A DNA stretch of 43,391 nucleotides from Streptomyces sp. NRRL S-1022 (GCF_000720135.1 NZ_JOIU01000044.1:1-43391), one strand, 5' to 3'. Positions 1 to 9,264 are shown, counted from the stretch's first letter. Notes: generated by a model from the letters alone, not told the origin. Made by a program: numbers and translations.

Positions 1-121
1 GACCCACGGCGAGCTCTCCACACTCAGGTTGAACGCTCGACTTCTACTGCAGACACGGCAGTCAGCGGCGATCCACCTCATTGTGTTAGCCCCTGTAAGT
101 CGGCCGCGTCCACTTCGCAGT

Positions 122-311
122 GGTGTTACTTCTCACCGACATTTTCGGGCTCTGTGATCGACAAGTGGTGTCCAAACTCGGATACAGACGGTGTCCGTTT
201 TCACCTACGAAGCCACCTGGCTCTGTAGGCGAGACCTGACACCGCTTGTCGACGAATTCGGACAGCGTTTGTCGATCACAGCGTCGCGAAATGTCGGTGA
301 GAAGTGACACC
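122..311. repeat. 190-bp near-palindromic element with IS-like ends
   Basis: The left half (122 to about 187) and right half (about 246 to 311) are inverted copies about the centre 216.5, with no gaps. The outer arms GGTGTTACTTCTCACCGAC and GTCGGTGAGAAGTGACACC differ at one position, and an inner pair TGTGATCGACAA (153-164) / TTGTCGATCACA (269-280) matches exactly. A further inner pair (167-180 and 253-266) matches mostly. Layered terminal and subterminal repeats are a feature of IS21-type ends, and an IS21 remnant lies nearby. It could be two IS ends joined by deletion, or a small non-autonomous element. It has no coding content I can support. Confidence 0.6.
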
Positions 312-451
312 GCCTCGGAGCTGGAGCCGCGCTCGCGGGCGGGGTTGTGGCCGTCCAAGGAGTGGTCAGGGATGCACTCTCCGTTCCATACCGGACTGGC
401 CATCAGCACGGTGGACACGGTGCCCAGGGGCCGTGCGAGCCTCGCTCTTCC

Positions 452-499
452 TGTAAAGCGAGCTTGACAACTACCCAGAGGTGACAAGTAAGCTTTACA
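452..499 (+). promoter_or_regulatory. Symmetric operator and promoter of the XRE gene
   Basis: Two 18-bp half sites face each other: TGTAAAGCGAGCTTGACA (452-469) and TGACAAGTAAGCTTTACA (482-499). The outer 8 bases are perfect inverted repeats and 14 of 18 positions match overall. A consensus -35 TTGACA (464-469) sits inside the left half, and a plausible -10 (about 487-494) lies in the right half. Transcription would then begin at or next to the GTG at 501, so the mRNA is probably leaderless. Autoregulation by the XRE protein is inferred from position and symmetry. Confidence 0.6.
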
Positions 500-500
500 T

Positions 501-713
501 GTGAGAAATAGCGTCAGGGAACTGCGGTCGTCACGAGGGCTCTCTCAGGGCCAACTGGGCACGGCCCTCGGGGTCTCCCGGCAGACGATCAACGCCATCG
601 AAACCGAGCGGTACACACCTTCCCTGCCGCTCGCCCTGTCCATGGCCAAGTTCTTCGAGGTCAGCGTTGAGGAGATGTTTCATGCCAATGAGGGCCCAGC
701 AGATGACCAATAA
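501..713 (+). CDS. Small XRE-family transcriptional regulator
   Basis: This 70-residue protein is essentially one helix-turn-helix domain. The core reads LSQGQLGTALGVSRQTINAIE, about residues 14-34, with the recognition helix in SRQTINAIE, followed by the YTPSLPLALSMAKFF segment typical of short XRE regulators (YgzD-like). The GTG start has no Shine-Dalgarno sequence but lies just downstream of a promoter, which fits leaderless translation. The last 32 bases overlap the next gene, so the two are probably co-transcribed and coupled. In this family such small regulators commonly repress their own promoter together with a membrane protein; that role is inferred here. Confidence 0.85.
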   Translation: MRNSVRELRSSRGLSQGQLGTALGVSRQTINAIETERYTPSLPLALSMAKFFEVSVEEMFHANEGPADDQ

Positions 714-1089
714 CACAGCCAGGCGGTCCGTCCCCGGCTTCTTCCTCGTCCTCGGAGGCGCCTGCCTCGTGGCCGCGACTTTCGGAGGCCGCCTCGCTCT
801 CGGCCTGGTGACGTTCGGGATCCTGGCGGTCTGCAGTCTCGCCTTAATGCTGCTGGGACGCCGGAGCGAAACCTACCAGGGCCTCACCGAGAAGGAACCT
901 GACGAGCGCTTCGCAAGGATCGCAGGGCGAGCCTGGGCCGGCACGGGCGTGGTGCTTACCGTGGGGAATCTCAGCGCCTTCATCGGTGACCTGGCATCCG
1001 GACGAAGCGGCGATCCGTACTTCTGGTTCGTGGCCACCGCCGCCATCGCCTACGTCGCGTTCGTCGTCTTCTGGTCTCGGCATACCTGA
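682..1089 (+). CDS. Small multi-pass membrane protein partnered with the XRE regulator
   Basis: About 135 residues. Hydrophobic segments cover roughly residues 13-30, 35-52, 80-100 and 110-130, so there are probably four membrane spans, with a charged cytoplasmic loop between the second and third (GRRSETYQGLTEKEPDERFARI). The start at 682 is chosen because a GAGGAG ribosome site lies 7-8 bases before it; ATG 688 or 703 are alternatives. It overlaps the end of the XRE gene, a pairing common in actinobacteria (XRE plus DUF2178/DUF3796-like membrane protein). I cannot name its substrate or function. Confidence 0.7.
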   Translation: MPMRAQQMTNNTARRSVPGFFLVLGGACLVAATFGGRLALGLVTFGILAVCSLALMLLGRRSETYQGLTEKEPDERFARIAGRAWAGTGVVLTVGNLSAFIGDLASGRSGDPYFWFVATAAIAYVAFVVFWSRHT

Positions 1090-1204
1090 GACCCTGTCGC
1101 CTCCAACGGTTCGTCACCGTACGTCGGACCGGGCAACGCGATCAGCCTGGTTACCGAAGCTCGGTGCCGGGCGAGCTGACCGGGCGTGGCCAATGGCGGG
1201 CACG

Positions 1205-2008
1205 TCACTTGCCGGCCGAGTCCTGGGCGGCGGCTCGGGCTTGGGTGAGGGCGAGGCGGTAGGATTCAGTGCCGGTCTGGATGAGGTTGCCGCCGAAGGT
1301 GAGGCGGTCGACGATGGCCGCGCAGAGGCGGGGGTCGGTGAAGGTCTTGGTCCAGCCGCTGAAACTCTCGTTCGAGGCGATGGCGACGCTTTTCTTCTCC
1401 TCACGCTCCGTCAGGACCTGAAACAGCAACTCAGCGCCCCTGCGGTCCAGCTCCATATAGCCCAGCTCATCAATACAGAGAAGATCGACCCGGCCGTAGC
1501 GGGCGATGGTCTTGGTCAGCTGCTTCTCGTCCGCGGCCTCGACCAGTTCGTTGACGAGTTTGGTGGCGAGCGTGTAGCGGACCCGGTAGCCGGCCATCGC
1601 CGCCTCGGTGCCCAGCGCGATCAGCAGGTGGGACTTGCCGGTGCCTGAGTCGCCGATCAGGCAGAGCGGCAGGCCCTTCTTGACCCACTCGCAGGTCGCC
1701 AGGGTGTGGATGACCGCCGGGTCGACGTTGGGGTTCGCCTCGAAATCGAAGGCCCGCAGCGATTTCTCACGAGGAAAGCCGGCGGCCTTGATCCGTCGTT
1801 CCGAACGGCGCCGGGCCCGGTCGTCGCACTCGGCCATCAGCAGCTCGGCGAGGAAGCCGCGATACGACATCTGGTCGCGGGCTGCGGCTTCGGCGAGTTC
1901 TGGGAACTGGGCTCGGATGGTGGGCAGCCGGAGCATGCGGCATGCCTGATCGACGGCAGCATCGGCGGCCTGCTCGGTCATTCCGCGGTGGCGTTTGAAC
2001 GTCGTCAT
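1205..2008 (-). CDS. istB: IS21-family helper ATPase IstB
   Basis: The 267-residue protein matches the IstB family. Its N-terminal region (RMLRLPTIRAQFPELAEAA) is followed by a Walker A motif GDSGTGKSH near residues 119-127 and a Walker B region LLCIDELGYMELD near 177-189. The sensor-type region FGGNLIQTGTESYRL is close to the C-terminus. IstB is the AAA+ helper that assists the IstA transposase in target selection. The length is normal for the family and no internal stop is seen. The start overlaps the ancestral istA stop (ATGA), the usual IS21 arrangement. Its partner istA is broken, so the element is unlikely to move unless helped in trans. Confidence 0.95.
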   Translation of the reverse strand: MTTFKRHRGMTEQAADAAVDQACRMLRLPTIRAQFPELAEAAARDQMSYRGFLAELLMAECDDRARRRSERRIKAAGFPREKSLRAFDFEANPNVDPAVIHTLATCEWVKKGLPLCLIGDSGTGKSHLLIALGTEAAMAGYRVRYTLATKLVNELVEAADEKQLTKTIARYGRVDLLCIDELGYMELDRRGAELLFQVLTEREEKKSVAIASNESFSGWTKTFTDPRLCAAIVDRLTFGGNLIQTGTESYRLALTQARAAAQDSAGK

Positions 2009-3108
2009 GGTGAATCTCCCTCGACGGCGGAACGGTCCGGCCGCTGCCGCGGTCGCAGCAGCTGGTCGTAGGCCGCGACCGAGGGCAGCGGCCGGTTGTC
2101 GGGCGGCAGGTGGGCCAGCCGCCGTTCGGTCAGAAACGTCACGGTCGCCCGGTCCGGCTTTGGATCGGCGACGGGCGGTACTTCGTCAGCCTCGGCCGCT
2201 CAGCGGGCTTCCAGCGCGACGGCGTCCGCGGTCAGGGCGCCGGCCCGCAGGGCCGCGGCGAGCCCGGTCACCAGGTACTCGTGATGGAGATGGCGGCCGA
2301 GCAGCATGACTTCAATGAGGGCCCGGGTGCCGTCCCGGTCGCCATGGGCCTTGCAGGCCGGCGCCCACCAGGCGTCGTGGACGGGGGTGAACTTGCCTGC
2401 GGAGCAGGCCTGTTCCAGCGCGGTCGCGCCGGGGAAGGCACCGGGCTTGCGGACCAGGGCCTCCAGGTAGTGGTCCAGCTCCAGGTGGGCCTGGCCCTTG
2501 GCGATCAGCCGTTCGTGCCGGGCGACTTCTCTGCGGCCGTCGTAGACGACGACCTCGGAGGCGTGCAGCATCACCCGAACGGTGCGGCCGATCAGCCCCA
2601 CCGGCACCGAGTAGCGGTTCGTGCGTACGCTGACCTGCGCATATCGGTCCACCCGCAAGCTGAACAGCCTGCCGGTCTCGAACGGCTCGTCCGGCAGCGG
2701 CCGTAACAGCGGCCGCTCCACGGCGAAGTACTCGCCGATCGTCCTCGGCCGTGACCTGATGCGGTGGGCATCGTCCTCGACGTCCCACCGCTCGATCATG
2801 GCGTTGAGCTCGGCGAGGGAGCCGACTTCCGGGACGGGGACCAGGTGGTTTCGGCGGAACCAGCCGATCTGGCCTTCCACCCCGCCCTTTTCGTGGGCGC
2901 CTTCGAGTCCCGGGATGCAGTACATGCTTTCGTTTCCGTAGTGCGAACGAAACGCGGTCCACCGCTCGTTCTCCACACGAGCCCGTGACAGGCCCAGCAC
3001 CCGGGCCACCGCGGCCCGCAGGTTGTCATAGCGCACCTTGCCGGTCGGCGCCCCACCCAGCACGCTGAGAGCGTGAACGTGGCCCTCGAAGAACGCCCCC
3101 CGGCCCAC
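2005..3108 (-). pseudogene. istA: IS21 transposase IstA, 5'-truncated with an in-frame stop
   Basis: Only the C-terminal part of IstA remains, beginning at FFEGHVHALSVLGG just after a GTG near 3108. Family members are about 500 residues, so the N-terminal helix-turn-helix and the first catalytic Asp are missing. Recognisable IstA segments include GKVRYDNLRAAVARVLG, EGAHEKGGVEGQIGWFRRN and RTNRYSVPVGLIG. An in-frame TGA at 2200-2202 interrupts the frame. Beyond it the same frame continues with typical IstA tail sequence (TFLTERRLAHLPPDNRPLPS) to a stop overlapping the istB start. Both the deletion and the nonsense codon indicate decay. Confidence 0.9.
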
Positions 3109-3761
3109 CGGACGTCTTCGCCCAGATAGGCAGCCCCCCGGACGACGCTGTGCAACGAAGCTTGGGTGATCTCCTGCCGCTGTGGCTCATAGCTCTTCTA
3201 GCCGGCCTTCTCTCGGCCGGTGTGCCGCCGGTCCGGACGGCAACGACCACGAGCATCGTGAACAAGGTGGCCGGACGGTCCACGGGATCCGTGCAATCGA
3301 TCACGCCGGGGCAACTCCCTGCCGCTACGCCACCATCCAGCCGCTCAGCAGCCGCAGATTCTTAGTGGCGGGTGCCCTCACAAACAGCGTGGTCGACGTC
3401 GGATCCGGCACAAGTGCCTGAATGCGGCCGGGCACGGGACAGCCAATAACGCGGCGCTGGAGAGATCGAAACCTGCACCTGCGACGCCACCAGATCCGCC
3501 GGCCGTGCTAGCCACCCCTCGCCCCCTCCGGGCCGTACCCCCCTCACACCCGTACGGCCCGGCGGACTCCCAATGTGGCATCGCCCTGTGGCACTGCCGA
3601 ACGACACACCGACCGACGGGCGGGGCTGCAACGGCGCCTTGACCAACAGTGGTCCACCCCTCCCAGGCGGAGATACGGGGCAGGCACACCCCGGATCCCC
3701 GTCATCCGACGATCGCCACACGGCCTGTCGTCACCACCCCTCCACCCTATGAAGGACGCCC
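3109..3761. other. Non-coding stretch between the IS21 remnant and the GH97 gene
   Basis: No convincing gene in either strand: open frames here lack family resemblance and look like random high-GC frames. The junction at about 3110 is where the istA similarity stops, so the upstream part of the IS has been lost. The last 40 bases carry the GH97 ribosome site. I found no clear promoter or operator. Confidence 0.5.
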
Positions 3762-6392
3762 ATGCCCATCACTCCACCCGGACGCCTGCTTCAGCGCTGT
3801 CTGTTGGCACTGCTGTTGCCCCTTGCTGTCGTAGTCCTGCCGGCGCACACAGCCGCTGCGGCCACCGGCTGGACCGTCACCGGCCCGTCCGCAGGCTCCC
3901 CGACGGCAGCGCAGATCACGCTGCACGACGACGGCACGCTCACCTTCGCCGCGACGAGCCATGACCAGACCGTCCTGTCACCATCCCCGATCGGGATCCG
4001 CACCAGTGCCGCCGACCTGACGAGAAACCTGACGTTCTTGCAGCGCAATGACCGGACGGTCACCGAGTCGTACACGATGACCACGGGTAAACAGCGCAAT
4101 CGGCAGACTGCCTACACCGAGACGACCCTGTCCTTCTCGGGTACCGGCGGTGCCCGGCTCAACGTCGTGGTCCGTGCCTCAGACACCGGCGTGGCCTACC
4201 GCTACGTACTGCCGGGCAGCGGATCGGTGACCGTGACCGGTGAGGCGTCGTCCTGGACGGTCCCGTCCTCGGCCAACGCATGGCTCGTGCCGCCCGACCG
4301 CGAGGACCAAGGCCAGTGGTTCGCCACCACCGCCGGTGGCGCTCCCACCAACACCTACCACCTGCCCGCGCTGTTCCGGATCGGCAACGCATATGCGCTC
4401 GTGGCCGAAACGGACCTTGACGGCCGGTACGCGGCCTCCTACCTGTCCCACACGTCCGGCTCCGCCACCTACACCGCTCACCTGGAGGGCGGAATCACCA
4501 CCACGCTGCCACTCTCGACGCCGTGGCGCACCGCAGCAGTCGGCGACCTGGCGAGCGTCACCCAGTCCACGATCACGGACGACTTGGCCGCGCCCTCAAA
4601 GGTCTCCGACACCTCCTGGATCAAGCCCGGCACCGTGGCCTGGTCCTGGCTGAGCGAACACAGCAGCCCGTCCAGCGAGGCCCGGCAGAAGCAGTACATC
4701 GACTTCGCCCAGCGTCACGGCTGGGGTTACGTCCTCATAGACGAAGGCTGGTCATCGTCCTGGGTGCCGAACATCGTGTCCTACGCCAAGGCCAGAGGCG
4801 TGCAAGTCATCCTGTGGTTCAACTCCTCGGACCTGCGCACCGCAGCGCAGCGCGACCAGTGGCTGCCGCAGGTGAGGAACTGGGGAGTTGCCGGGGTGAA
4901 AATCGATTTCATCGACGAGTACTCCCAGCCGACCCTGCAGTGGTACGACGCCCTACTCACTCAGACCGCGAACCTGAAGCTCGTGGTCAACTTTCACGGC
5001 ACCGCCATGCCGCGCGGAATGCAGCGCACGTGGCCGCAGGTGGCCACTGCCGAGGCGGTGTACGGCTCGGAACAGGTCCGCAACCGAGCCGCCTTCGACA
5101 CCATCCTGCCCTACACCCGAAATGTGATCTCCAGCATGGACTTCACGCCCGTGGTGTTCAGCATGACCACCCGTGACACCACCGATGCCCACGAACTGGC
5201 CACCTCCGTCGTGTTCGAGTCGGGCTGGCAGCACCTCGCCGACAGCCCCGAGAGCTACGAGGCACACCCCGAGGCGCTGCGTGTCCTCGACCAGCTCCCC
5301 GCCGCCTGGGACGAGACACGCCTGCTCGGCGGCAGCCCCGGCAAAGAGGCGTACCTGGCCCGTCGAGCCGGCGGCCACTGGTATGTCGGTGGCATCTCCG
5401 CCGTGTCCGCCAAGACCTATCAGACACCCCTGTCCTTCCTCAGCTCGGGGCAGTGGCTGGCCGAGACCGTTCGCGACGGCGCCGGAGGCCTCACCCACGA
5501 AACCCGCGTCGTCACCAAAGCCGACACCCTGTCAGTGGCAATGGCTGCCAACGGCGGCTTCGTAACAGCGCTGTGCCCCTACACGTCCGGCATGTCTACC
5601 TGCTCCCCCACGGGCCAGGCCGGCGCGCTGAGGGGAAGCCAGTCCGGTCTATGCGTGGACGTGCCGGGGGCGAGCCGAACCAACGGCACGCAGGTGGCTC
5701 TGTGGGACTGCCAGGGCCAGGCCAACCAAACCTGGACCGCCTCCACGACGGAGCAGTTGACGGTCTACGGCAGTGCGAAGTGCCTTGACGTCAAGGGCGG
5801 AGCCACGGCCGACGGTACGGCGGTGCAGATCTACGACTGCAACAACTCCGCGGGCCAGCGTTGGACCGTAGGCAACGACGGCACGGTGGTGAACCCCCAC
5901 TCGGGCAAGTGCCTGGACGCCGCCGAGGGCGGCACCACCACCGGCACCCCGCTGCAGATCTGGACCTGCAACGGTAACCCCAACCAGACCTGGTACCGGG
6001 CCAATACTGCCGGCGCCTACAGGGGGAAAGGGTCCGGCCGCTGCCTGGACCTCCCCGGCGGCAACCAGTCGGACGGCACCCGCCCGGTGCTGTGGGACTG
6101 CAATGGCGGCACCAACCAGACCTGGTTCTCCACCCTGACCGGTGAACTCACCGTCTTCGCCAACCGCTGCCTGGACGCAGCGGGCGGAGCCAACGCCAAC
6201 GGCACCGCGATACAGATCTACGACTGCAACGACACCTACGGACAGAAGTGGCGGGTCCGATCCGACGGCACGATCGTTAACCTCAAATCCGGCACCTGCC
6301 TGGACGCGGTCGGCGCCGACACGGCCAACGGCACCCAGCTGCAGCTGTGGACCTGCAACGGCAGCGCCAACCAGGTGTGGACCAGAAGCTGA
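3762..6392 (+). CDS. Secreted GH97-family glycoside hydrolase with two CBM13 trefoils
   Basis: An 876-residue secreted enzyme. A signal peptide (RLLQRCLLALLLPLAVVVLP, cleavage near AHTAAAA) is followed by a GH97 N-terminal beta-domain (about 35-270), a barrel (about 285-540) and a C-terminal beta-domain (about 540-615). Asp382 in GVKIDF is the position expected for the nucleophile in the retaining (alpha-galactosidase-like) branch of GH97. Glu431 or Glu437 in TAEAVYGSE are acid/base candidates. From about residue 622 to the end there are six ricin-type repeats ending in QxW-like motifs (NQTW, GQRW, NQTW, NQTW, GQKW, NQVW), i.e. two CBM13 trefoils for sugar binding. Start: ATG with GAAGGA 5 bases upstream. 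Substrate is inferred, not shown; an alpha-glucosidase is the main alternative. Confidence 0.88.
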   Translation: MPITPPGRLLQRCLLALLLPLAVVVLPAHTAAAATGWTVTGPSAGSPTAAQITLHDDGTLTFAATSHDQTVLSPSPIGIRTSAADLTRNLTFLQRNDRTVTESYTMTTGKQRNRQTAYTETTLSFSGTGGARLNVVVRASDTGVAYRYVLPGSGSVTVTGEASSWTVPSSANAWLVPPDREDQGQWFATTAGGAPTNTYHLPALFRIGNAYALVAETDLDGRYAASYLSHTSGSATYTAHLEGGITTTLPLSTPWRTAAVGDLASVTQSTITDDLAAPSKVSDTSWIKPGTVAWSWLSEHSSPSSEARQKQYIDFAQRHGWGYVLIDEGWSSSWVPNIVSYAKARGVQVILWFNSSDLRTAAQRDQWLPQVRNWGVAGVKIDFIDEYSQPTLQWYDALLTQTANLKLVVNFHGTAMPRGMQRTWPQVATAEAVYGSEQVRNRAAFDTILPYTRNVISSMDFTPVVFSMTTRDTTDAHELATSVVFESGWQHLADSPESYEAHPEALRVLDQLPAAWDETRLLGGSPGKEAYLARRAGGHWYVGGISAVSAKTYQTPLSFLSSGQWLAETVRDGAGGLTHETRVVTKADTLSVAMAANGGFVTALCPYTSGMSTCSPTGQAGALRGSQSGLCVDVPGASRTNGTQVALWDCQGQANQTWTASTTEQLTVYGSAKCLDVKGGATADGTAVQIYDCNNSAGQRWTVGNDGTVVNPHSGKCLDAAEGGTTTGTPLQIWTCNGNPNQTWYRANTAGAYRGKGSGRCLDLPGGNQSDGTRPVLWDCNGGTNQTWFSTLTGELTVFANRCLDAAGGANANGTAIQIYDCNDTYGQKWRVRSDGTIVNLKSGTCLDAVGADTANGTQLQLWTCNGSANQVWTRS

Positions 6393-6605
6393 CAGCCCGT
6401 TTACTGGACCGGAACCCGTTCATGCGGTGTATCCGGCACTGCTGGCCACGGCGTCTGAGACCCGCTGGGTCGCGAAAGCGGCCGATACTCGGCCTGACCC
6501 GTGCATAAGAGCCGGACACTGCCCGGCCAACCGGACCGACCTACCCGACCAGCTCACCCGATCGCCCGCCATCGCAGGCGACTGCACCAGCCCGAAGGAA
6601 TTGGA

Positions 6606-8246
6606 ATGAGATCACCGTTCACGGCGCCCGGCGGAGCCGAGCGTCGTGCCGCGCGCACCCTGGCGTTCGGACTGACCGCTCTCCTGCTGGCCGTCGCGGC
6701 CCTTGCAGGAATCCCGCATCCCGTGCAAGCCGCATCAGCGAGCGTCGGTGCATACCCAGTCGCGTCGGTCTACCCGCCGTCGACGGACTACACGCTCACC
6801 GTCAACGGAACGCCTGTGCCCGTCACCAAGTACCAGGGTTACGACATCGCCCAGTTCGCTCTGGGAAGCGGTACCGCCACCATGGCGGTGACCAAGACCA
6901 GTAATACCGACATCGGCTCTTACAGCATCAGCCCGCAAAAGCTGAACATCAGCGGGTCGGTCACTGGCCCGACCCTGACCTTCACCGTGCAACATGACGA
7001 CTACCTGATCGTCAAGCTGGACGGCCGCCCCAACCTGGTTATCGCAGCCGACCCGGCGGAGTCCGGCCGTCCCTCGCCTAGCGGCACCGGGATCTTCAAT
7101 GTGCGAAGCGCCCCGTACAACGTGCAGCCGAACACCGGCGCCTACACCACGACGGCCTTCCAGACCGCACTGAACGACGCCGCCGCGTGGGGCACCGAGA
7201 ACGGGCGGCAGGGTATCGTCTACGTGCCTGCCGGTGTCTACACGCTGGGCAACATATACCTGCGGAGCAACCTCGCCCTCTACCTGGCCCCCGGCGCGGT
7301 GCTCCGCTACACCGGAGAGGCCGACCACTACGTGGTGGGCGGCCACAAGAACTCCCAGGGACGTGACCTCACCTGGTTCATATCCACCCGCTATTCGTCG
7401 TCGAACATCAAGATCTACGGCCGGGGGATCATCGACGGCAACGGAGCGGCTTCGCTCAAGCCCAGCAACCTCGGCGTGAACCTCCTCATGCCTATCTACA
7501 CCGACGGATTCACGGTCGACGGCATCACGTTCCGGGAGTCGAGCAGCTGGGCGGTCATCCCGCTGCGCTCCTCGAACCTGACGTTCCGCAACGTCAAGTT
7601 TTTCAACAGGTTCGACATGGGCGAGAACGACGGGATCGACGTCACCGAGTCCACGAACGTCACCGTAACCCACGCGATCGGCATCGGTCTCGACGACCCG
7701 TTCAGCACCAAGACTTGGGGCGATGTCGCCGACATCTACAAAGCCGTCCCCGGCACGGCACGTCCGTTGAAGCACGTCACCTTCGATGACCTGGTCTCCT
7801 GGACCTACTGCTACGGAGTCAAGGTGGGCCAAGGCGTGATCCAGCCCCAGGACGACGTCACGTTCAAGCACGTCGTCGTCTACGACGCCGCTGTCGGCAT
7901 CGGCGTCCACCACAAGTACGGAGCGTCGAGCGCTACGAACATCCGCTTCGACGACATCGACATCGAGCGGCTGGACTTCGCCAACGACGGCAACCGGACG
8001 TGGCTGGCGCTAATGACTGGAAACACGCAAGGCGTCGGACCGGTCACGGGTGTCACAATCTCGGACGTGAAGGTCCGGAACGCCGGCACCACGGCCGGGC
8101 GCATCAACGGCCAGCCCGGTGCCCCCATCACCGGGATCACCCTGAGCAACATCGTGATGCCAGCGAGCTCTACCCCCGCCACCACGCTCGGTCAGATGAA
8201 TCTCACCAACCTCTCGGACCACGGCCCCGTCACAATCAGGCCGTAG
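6606..8246 (+). CDS. Secreted GH28-like right-handed beta-helix glycosidase
   Basis: About 546 residues. The signal peptide (TLAFGLTALLLAVAALAGIPH, cleavage near VQAASA) precedes a roughly 150-residue beta-sandwich region. A parallel beta-helix resembling GH28 polygalacturonases follows. The motif NDGID (Asn341-Asp345) and paired aspartates in LDDPFS (363-364) fit the GH28 NxD/DD catalytic pattern. The usual His-Gly and RIK motifs are not obvious (YCYGVKVGQG occupies the region), so substrate could differ; GH110 or GH49-like enzymes are alternatives. The ATG at 6606 has an AAGGAATT ribosome site and marks the signal peptide. It lies 213 bp downstream of the GH97 gene on the same strand, suggesting a joint role in degrading a plant or microbial polysaccharide. 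Confidence 0.75.
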   Translation: MRSPFTAPGGAERRAARTLAFGLTALLLAVAALAGIPHPVQAASASVGAYPVASVYPPSTDYTLTVNGTPVPVTKYQGYDIAQFALGSGTATMAVTKTSNTDIGSYSISPQKLNISGSVTGPTLTFTVQHDDYLIVKLDGRPNLVIAADPAESGRPSPSGTGIFNVRSAPYNVQPNTGAYTTTAFQTALNDAAAWGTENGRQGIVYVPAGVYTLGNIYLRSNLALYLAPGAVLRYTGEADHYVVGGHKNSQGRDLTWFISTRYSSSNIKIYGRGIIDGNGAASLKPSNLGVNLLMPIYTDGFTVDGITFRESSSWAVIPLRSSNLTFRNVKFFNRFDMGENDGIDVTESTNVTVTHAIGIGLDDPFSTKTWGDVADIYKAVPGTARPLKHVTFDDLVSWTYCYGVKVGQGVIQPQDDVTFKHVVVYDAAVGIGVHHKYGASSATNIRFDDIDIERLDFANDGNRTWLALMTGNTQGVGPVTGVTISDVKVRNAGTTAGRINGQPGAPITGITLSNIVMPASSTPATTLGQMNLTNLSDHGPVTIRP

Positions 8247-8526
8247 ACCCGTACTGCCCGAGTGCCGATCTCCCATCTGTCACCGAACTGCTGTGGACAC
8301 ACCTACAGCGGCCCGGAGAAGCCTCAGTCGGGTCTCAGACCAAGGCCTCACCCACTGACCGCGCAGGGCTCGGCGACCCCACCGTGGGCGGGCGACTACC
8401 CCGGAGATACGCCGTTCTGACCTCCCCGCCCTCCTTTTGGCATCTCCCGGCCGCCGGCCCGCGATGCGACGTCGGCTGCGGCCCCGGCCCTGCACGCACC
8501 TGCGCGTCCAGGGCCGGGCTTTGCCT

Positions 8527-8646
8527 GGCCTCGCCCTGCGGGAGGTGCGGCAGTTCGAGGAGGCTATCGACGCCCCCACTCAGGCTGCTGGCATCGCCCG
8601 TGAGCTCGGCGACCGCCACGGCGAAGGCACGGCGCTGGGCCAGGCG
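8527..8646 (+). pseudogene. Fragment of a TPR-repeat regulator
   Basis: About 40 codons read GLALREVRQFEEAIDAPTQ and then AAGIARELGDRHGEGTALG. This matches the tandem TPR repeats (EVxxFEEAIxAxxQAxxIxRELGDRxGEGxALxNLG) of large Streptomyces NB-ARC/TPR and AfsR-like regulators. Nothing before or after continues the gene, so it is a remnant. It abuts a ParB fragment on the other strand at about 8640, which marks a recombination junction. Confidence 0.6.
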
Positions 8647-8997
8647 CTGGGACACCCAGCCTTGCGACCGGTGAAGGCGCTTGGCGAGGGCTCGTTGACT
8701 GCCGTGGATGGCGAGCAGCCGCTGCAGGGCGCGGGCTTCGTCGATCTCGTCGAGGTCTTGCCGGTGGATGTTGGCGACGAGGGCGGATTCGAGAAGTTCT
8801 TCCGCGGTGGAGCCCAGGTCGTCGCTGACCATGACCTTAATGGTGGCCAGTCCGGCTTCGCGTGCGGCGGCGAGGCGGCTGCTGCCGTCGACGACGACGT
8901 GGGTGGTGTCCGGCTCCAGGGCGTGTTCTTGGCCGGGGTTGACCTTGATGTAGGCGTCACGGTTCATGACCGTGATCGCCTGCTTCTGTCCGTGGGT
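8638..8997 (-). pseudogene. parB: Internal fragment of a plasmid-type ParB partition protein
   Basis: About 119 codons correspond to the middle of a Streptomyces plasmid ParB. HGQKQAITVMNRDAYIKVN and VVVDGSSRLAAAREAGL form the ParB/Srx nuclease-like core with its GSSR box. ESALVANIHRQDLDEIDEA follows, then a helix-turn-helix GSQRALAKRLHRSQGWVSQR. The similarity stops abruptly at both ends: there is no N-terminal region before HGQK, and the C-terminal dimerisation domain is missing. ParB binds centromere-like sites to segregate replicons, so its presence points to past linear-plasmid or integrative-element DNA. Confidence 0.8.
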
Positions 8998-9003
8998 CTT
9001 CAG

Positions 9004-9264
9004 GAGGCCAGCCCGCACGGCATGCAACACCTGCTGTGCCGGGCGGTCTGGGACGCCGATGCCATCCGTGGCAACGTGCGCGAGTACGTCGTCGAGCACC
9101 TCCGTGAGGAGGCTGCGGTGCTGGTCGTCGACGAGAGCGGCGACGTGAAGAAGGGCACCCGCACCGTCGGGGTCCAGCGCCAGTACACCGGCACGGCCAG
9201 ACGGATCGAGAACGCCCAGGTCGCGGTCTACCTCGTCTACGCGGGCGAGCGGGGCCAGCAGCGG
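9004..9264 (+). pseudogene. IS701-family transposase fragment
   Basis: About 87 codons match the middle of an IS701-type DDE transposase: EASPHGMQHLLCRAVWDAD, VREYVVEHLREE, then VLVVDESGDVKKG with the catalytic Asp region, followed by VGVQRQYTGTARRIENAQVA. The N-terminal third and everything after VYLVYAGERG are absent. Its left end is fused directly to the ParB remnant. It cannot be active. Confidence 0.8.

Noticed and set aside
986..1648. A 220-codon plus-strand gene over the istB end
   Set aside because: Antisense to istB and overlapping the membrane-protein end; no family resemblance.
6735..7913. A 392-codon minus-strand frame
   Set aside because: Mirror of the GH28-like gene; Val/Asp-rich repetitive composition typical of a shadow frame.
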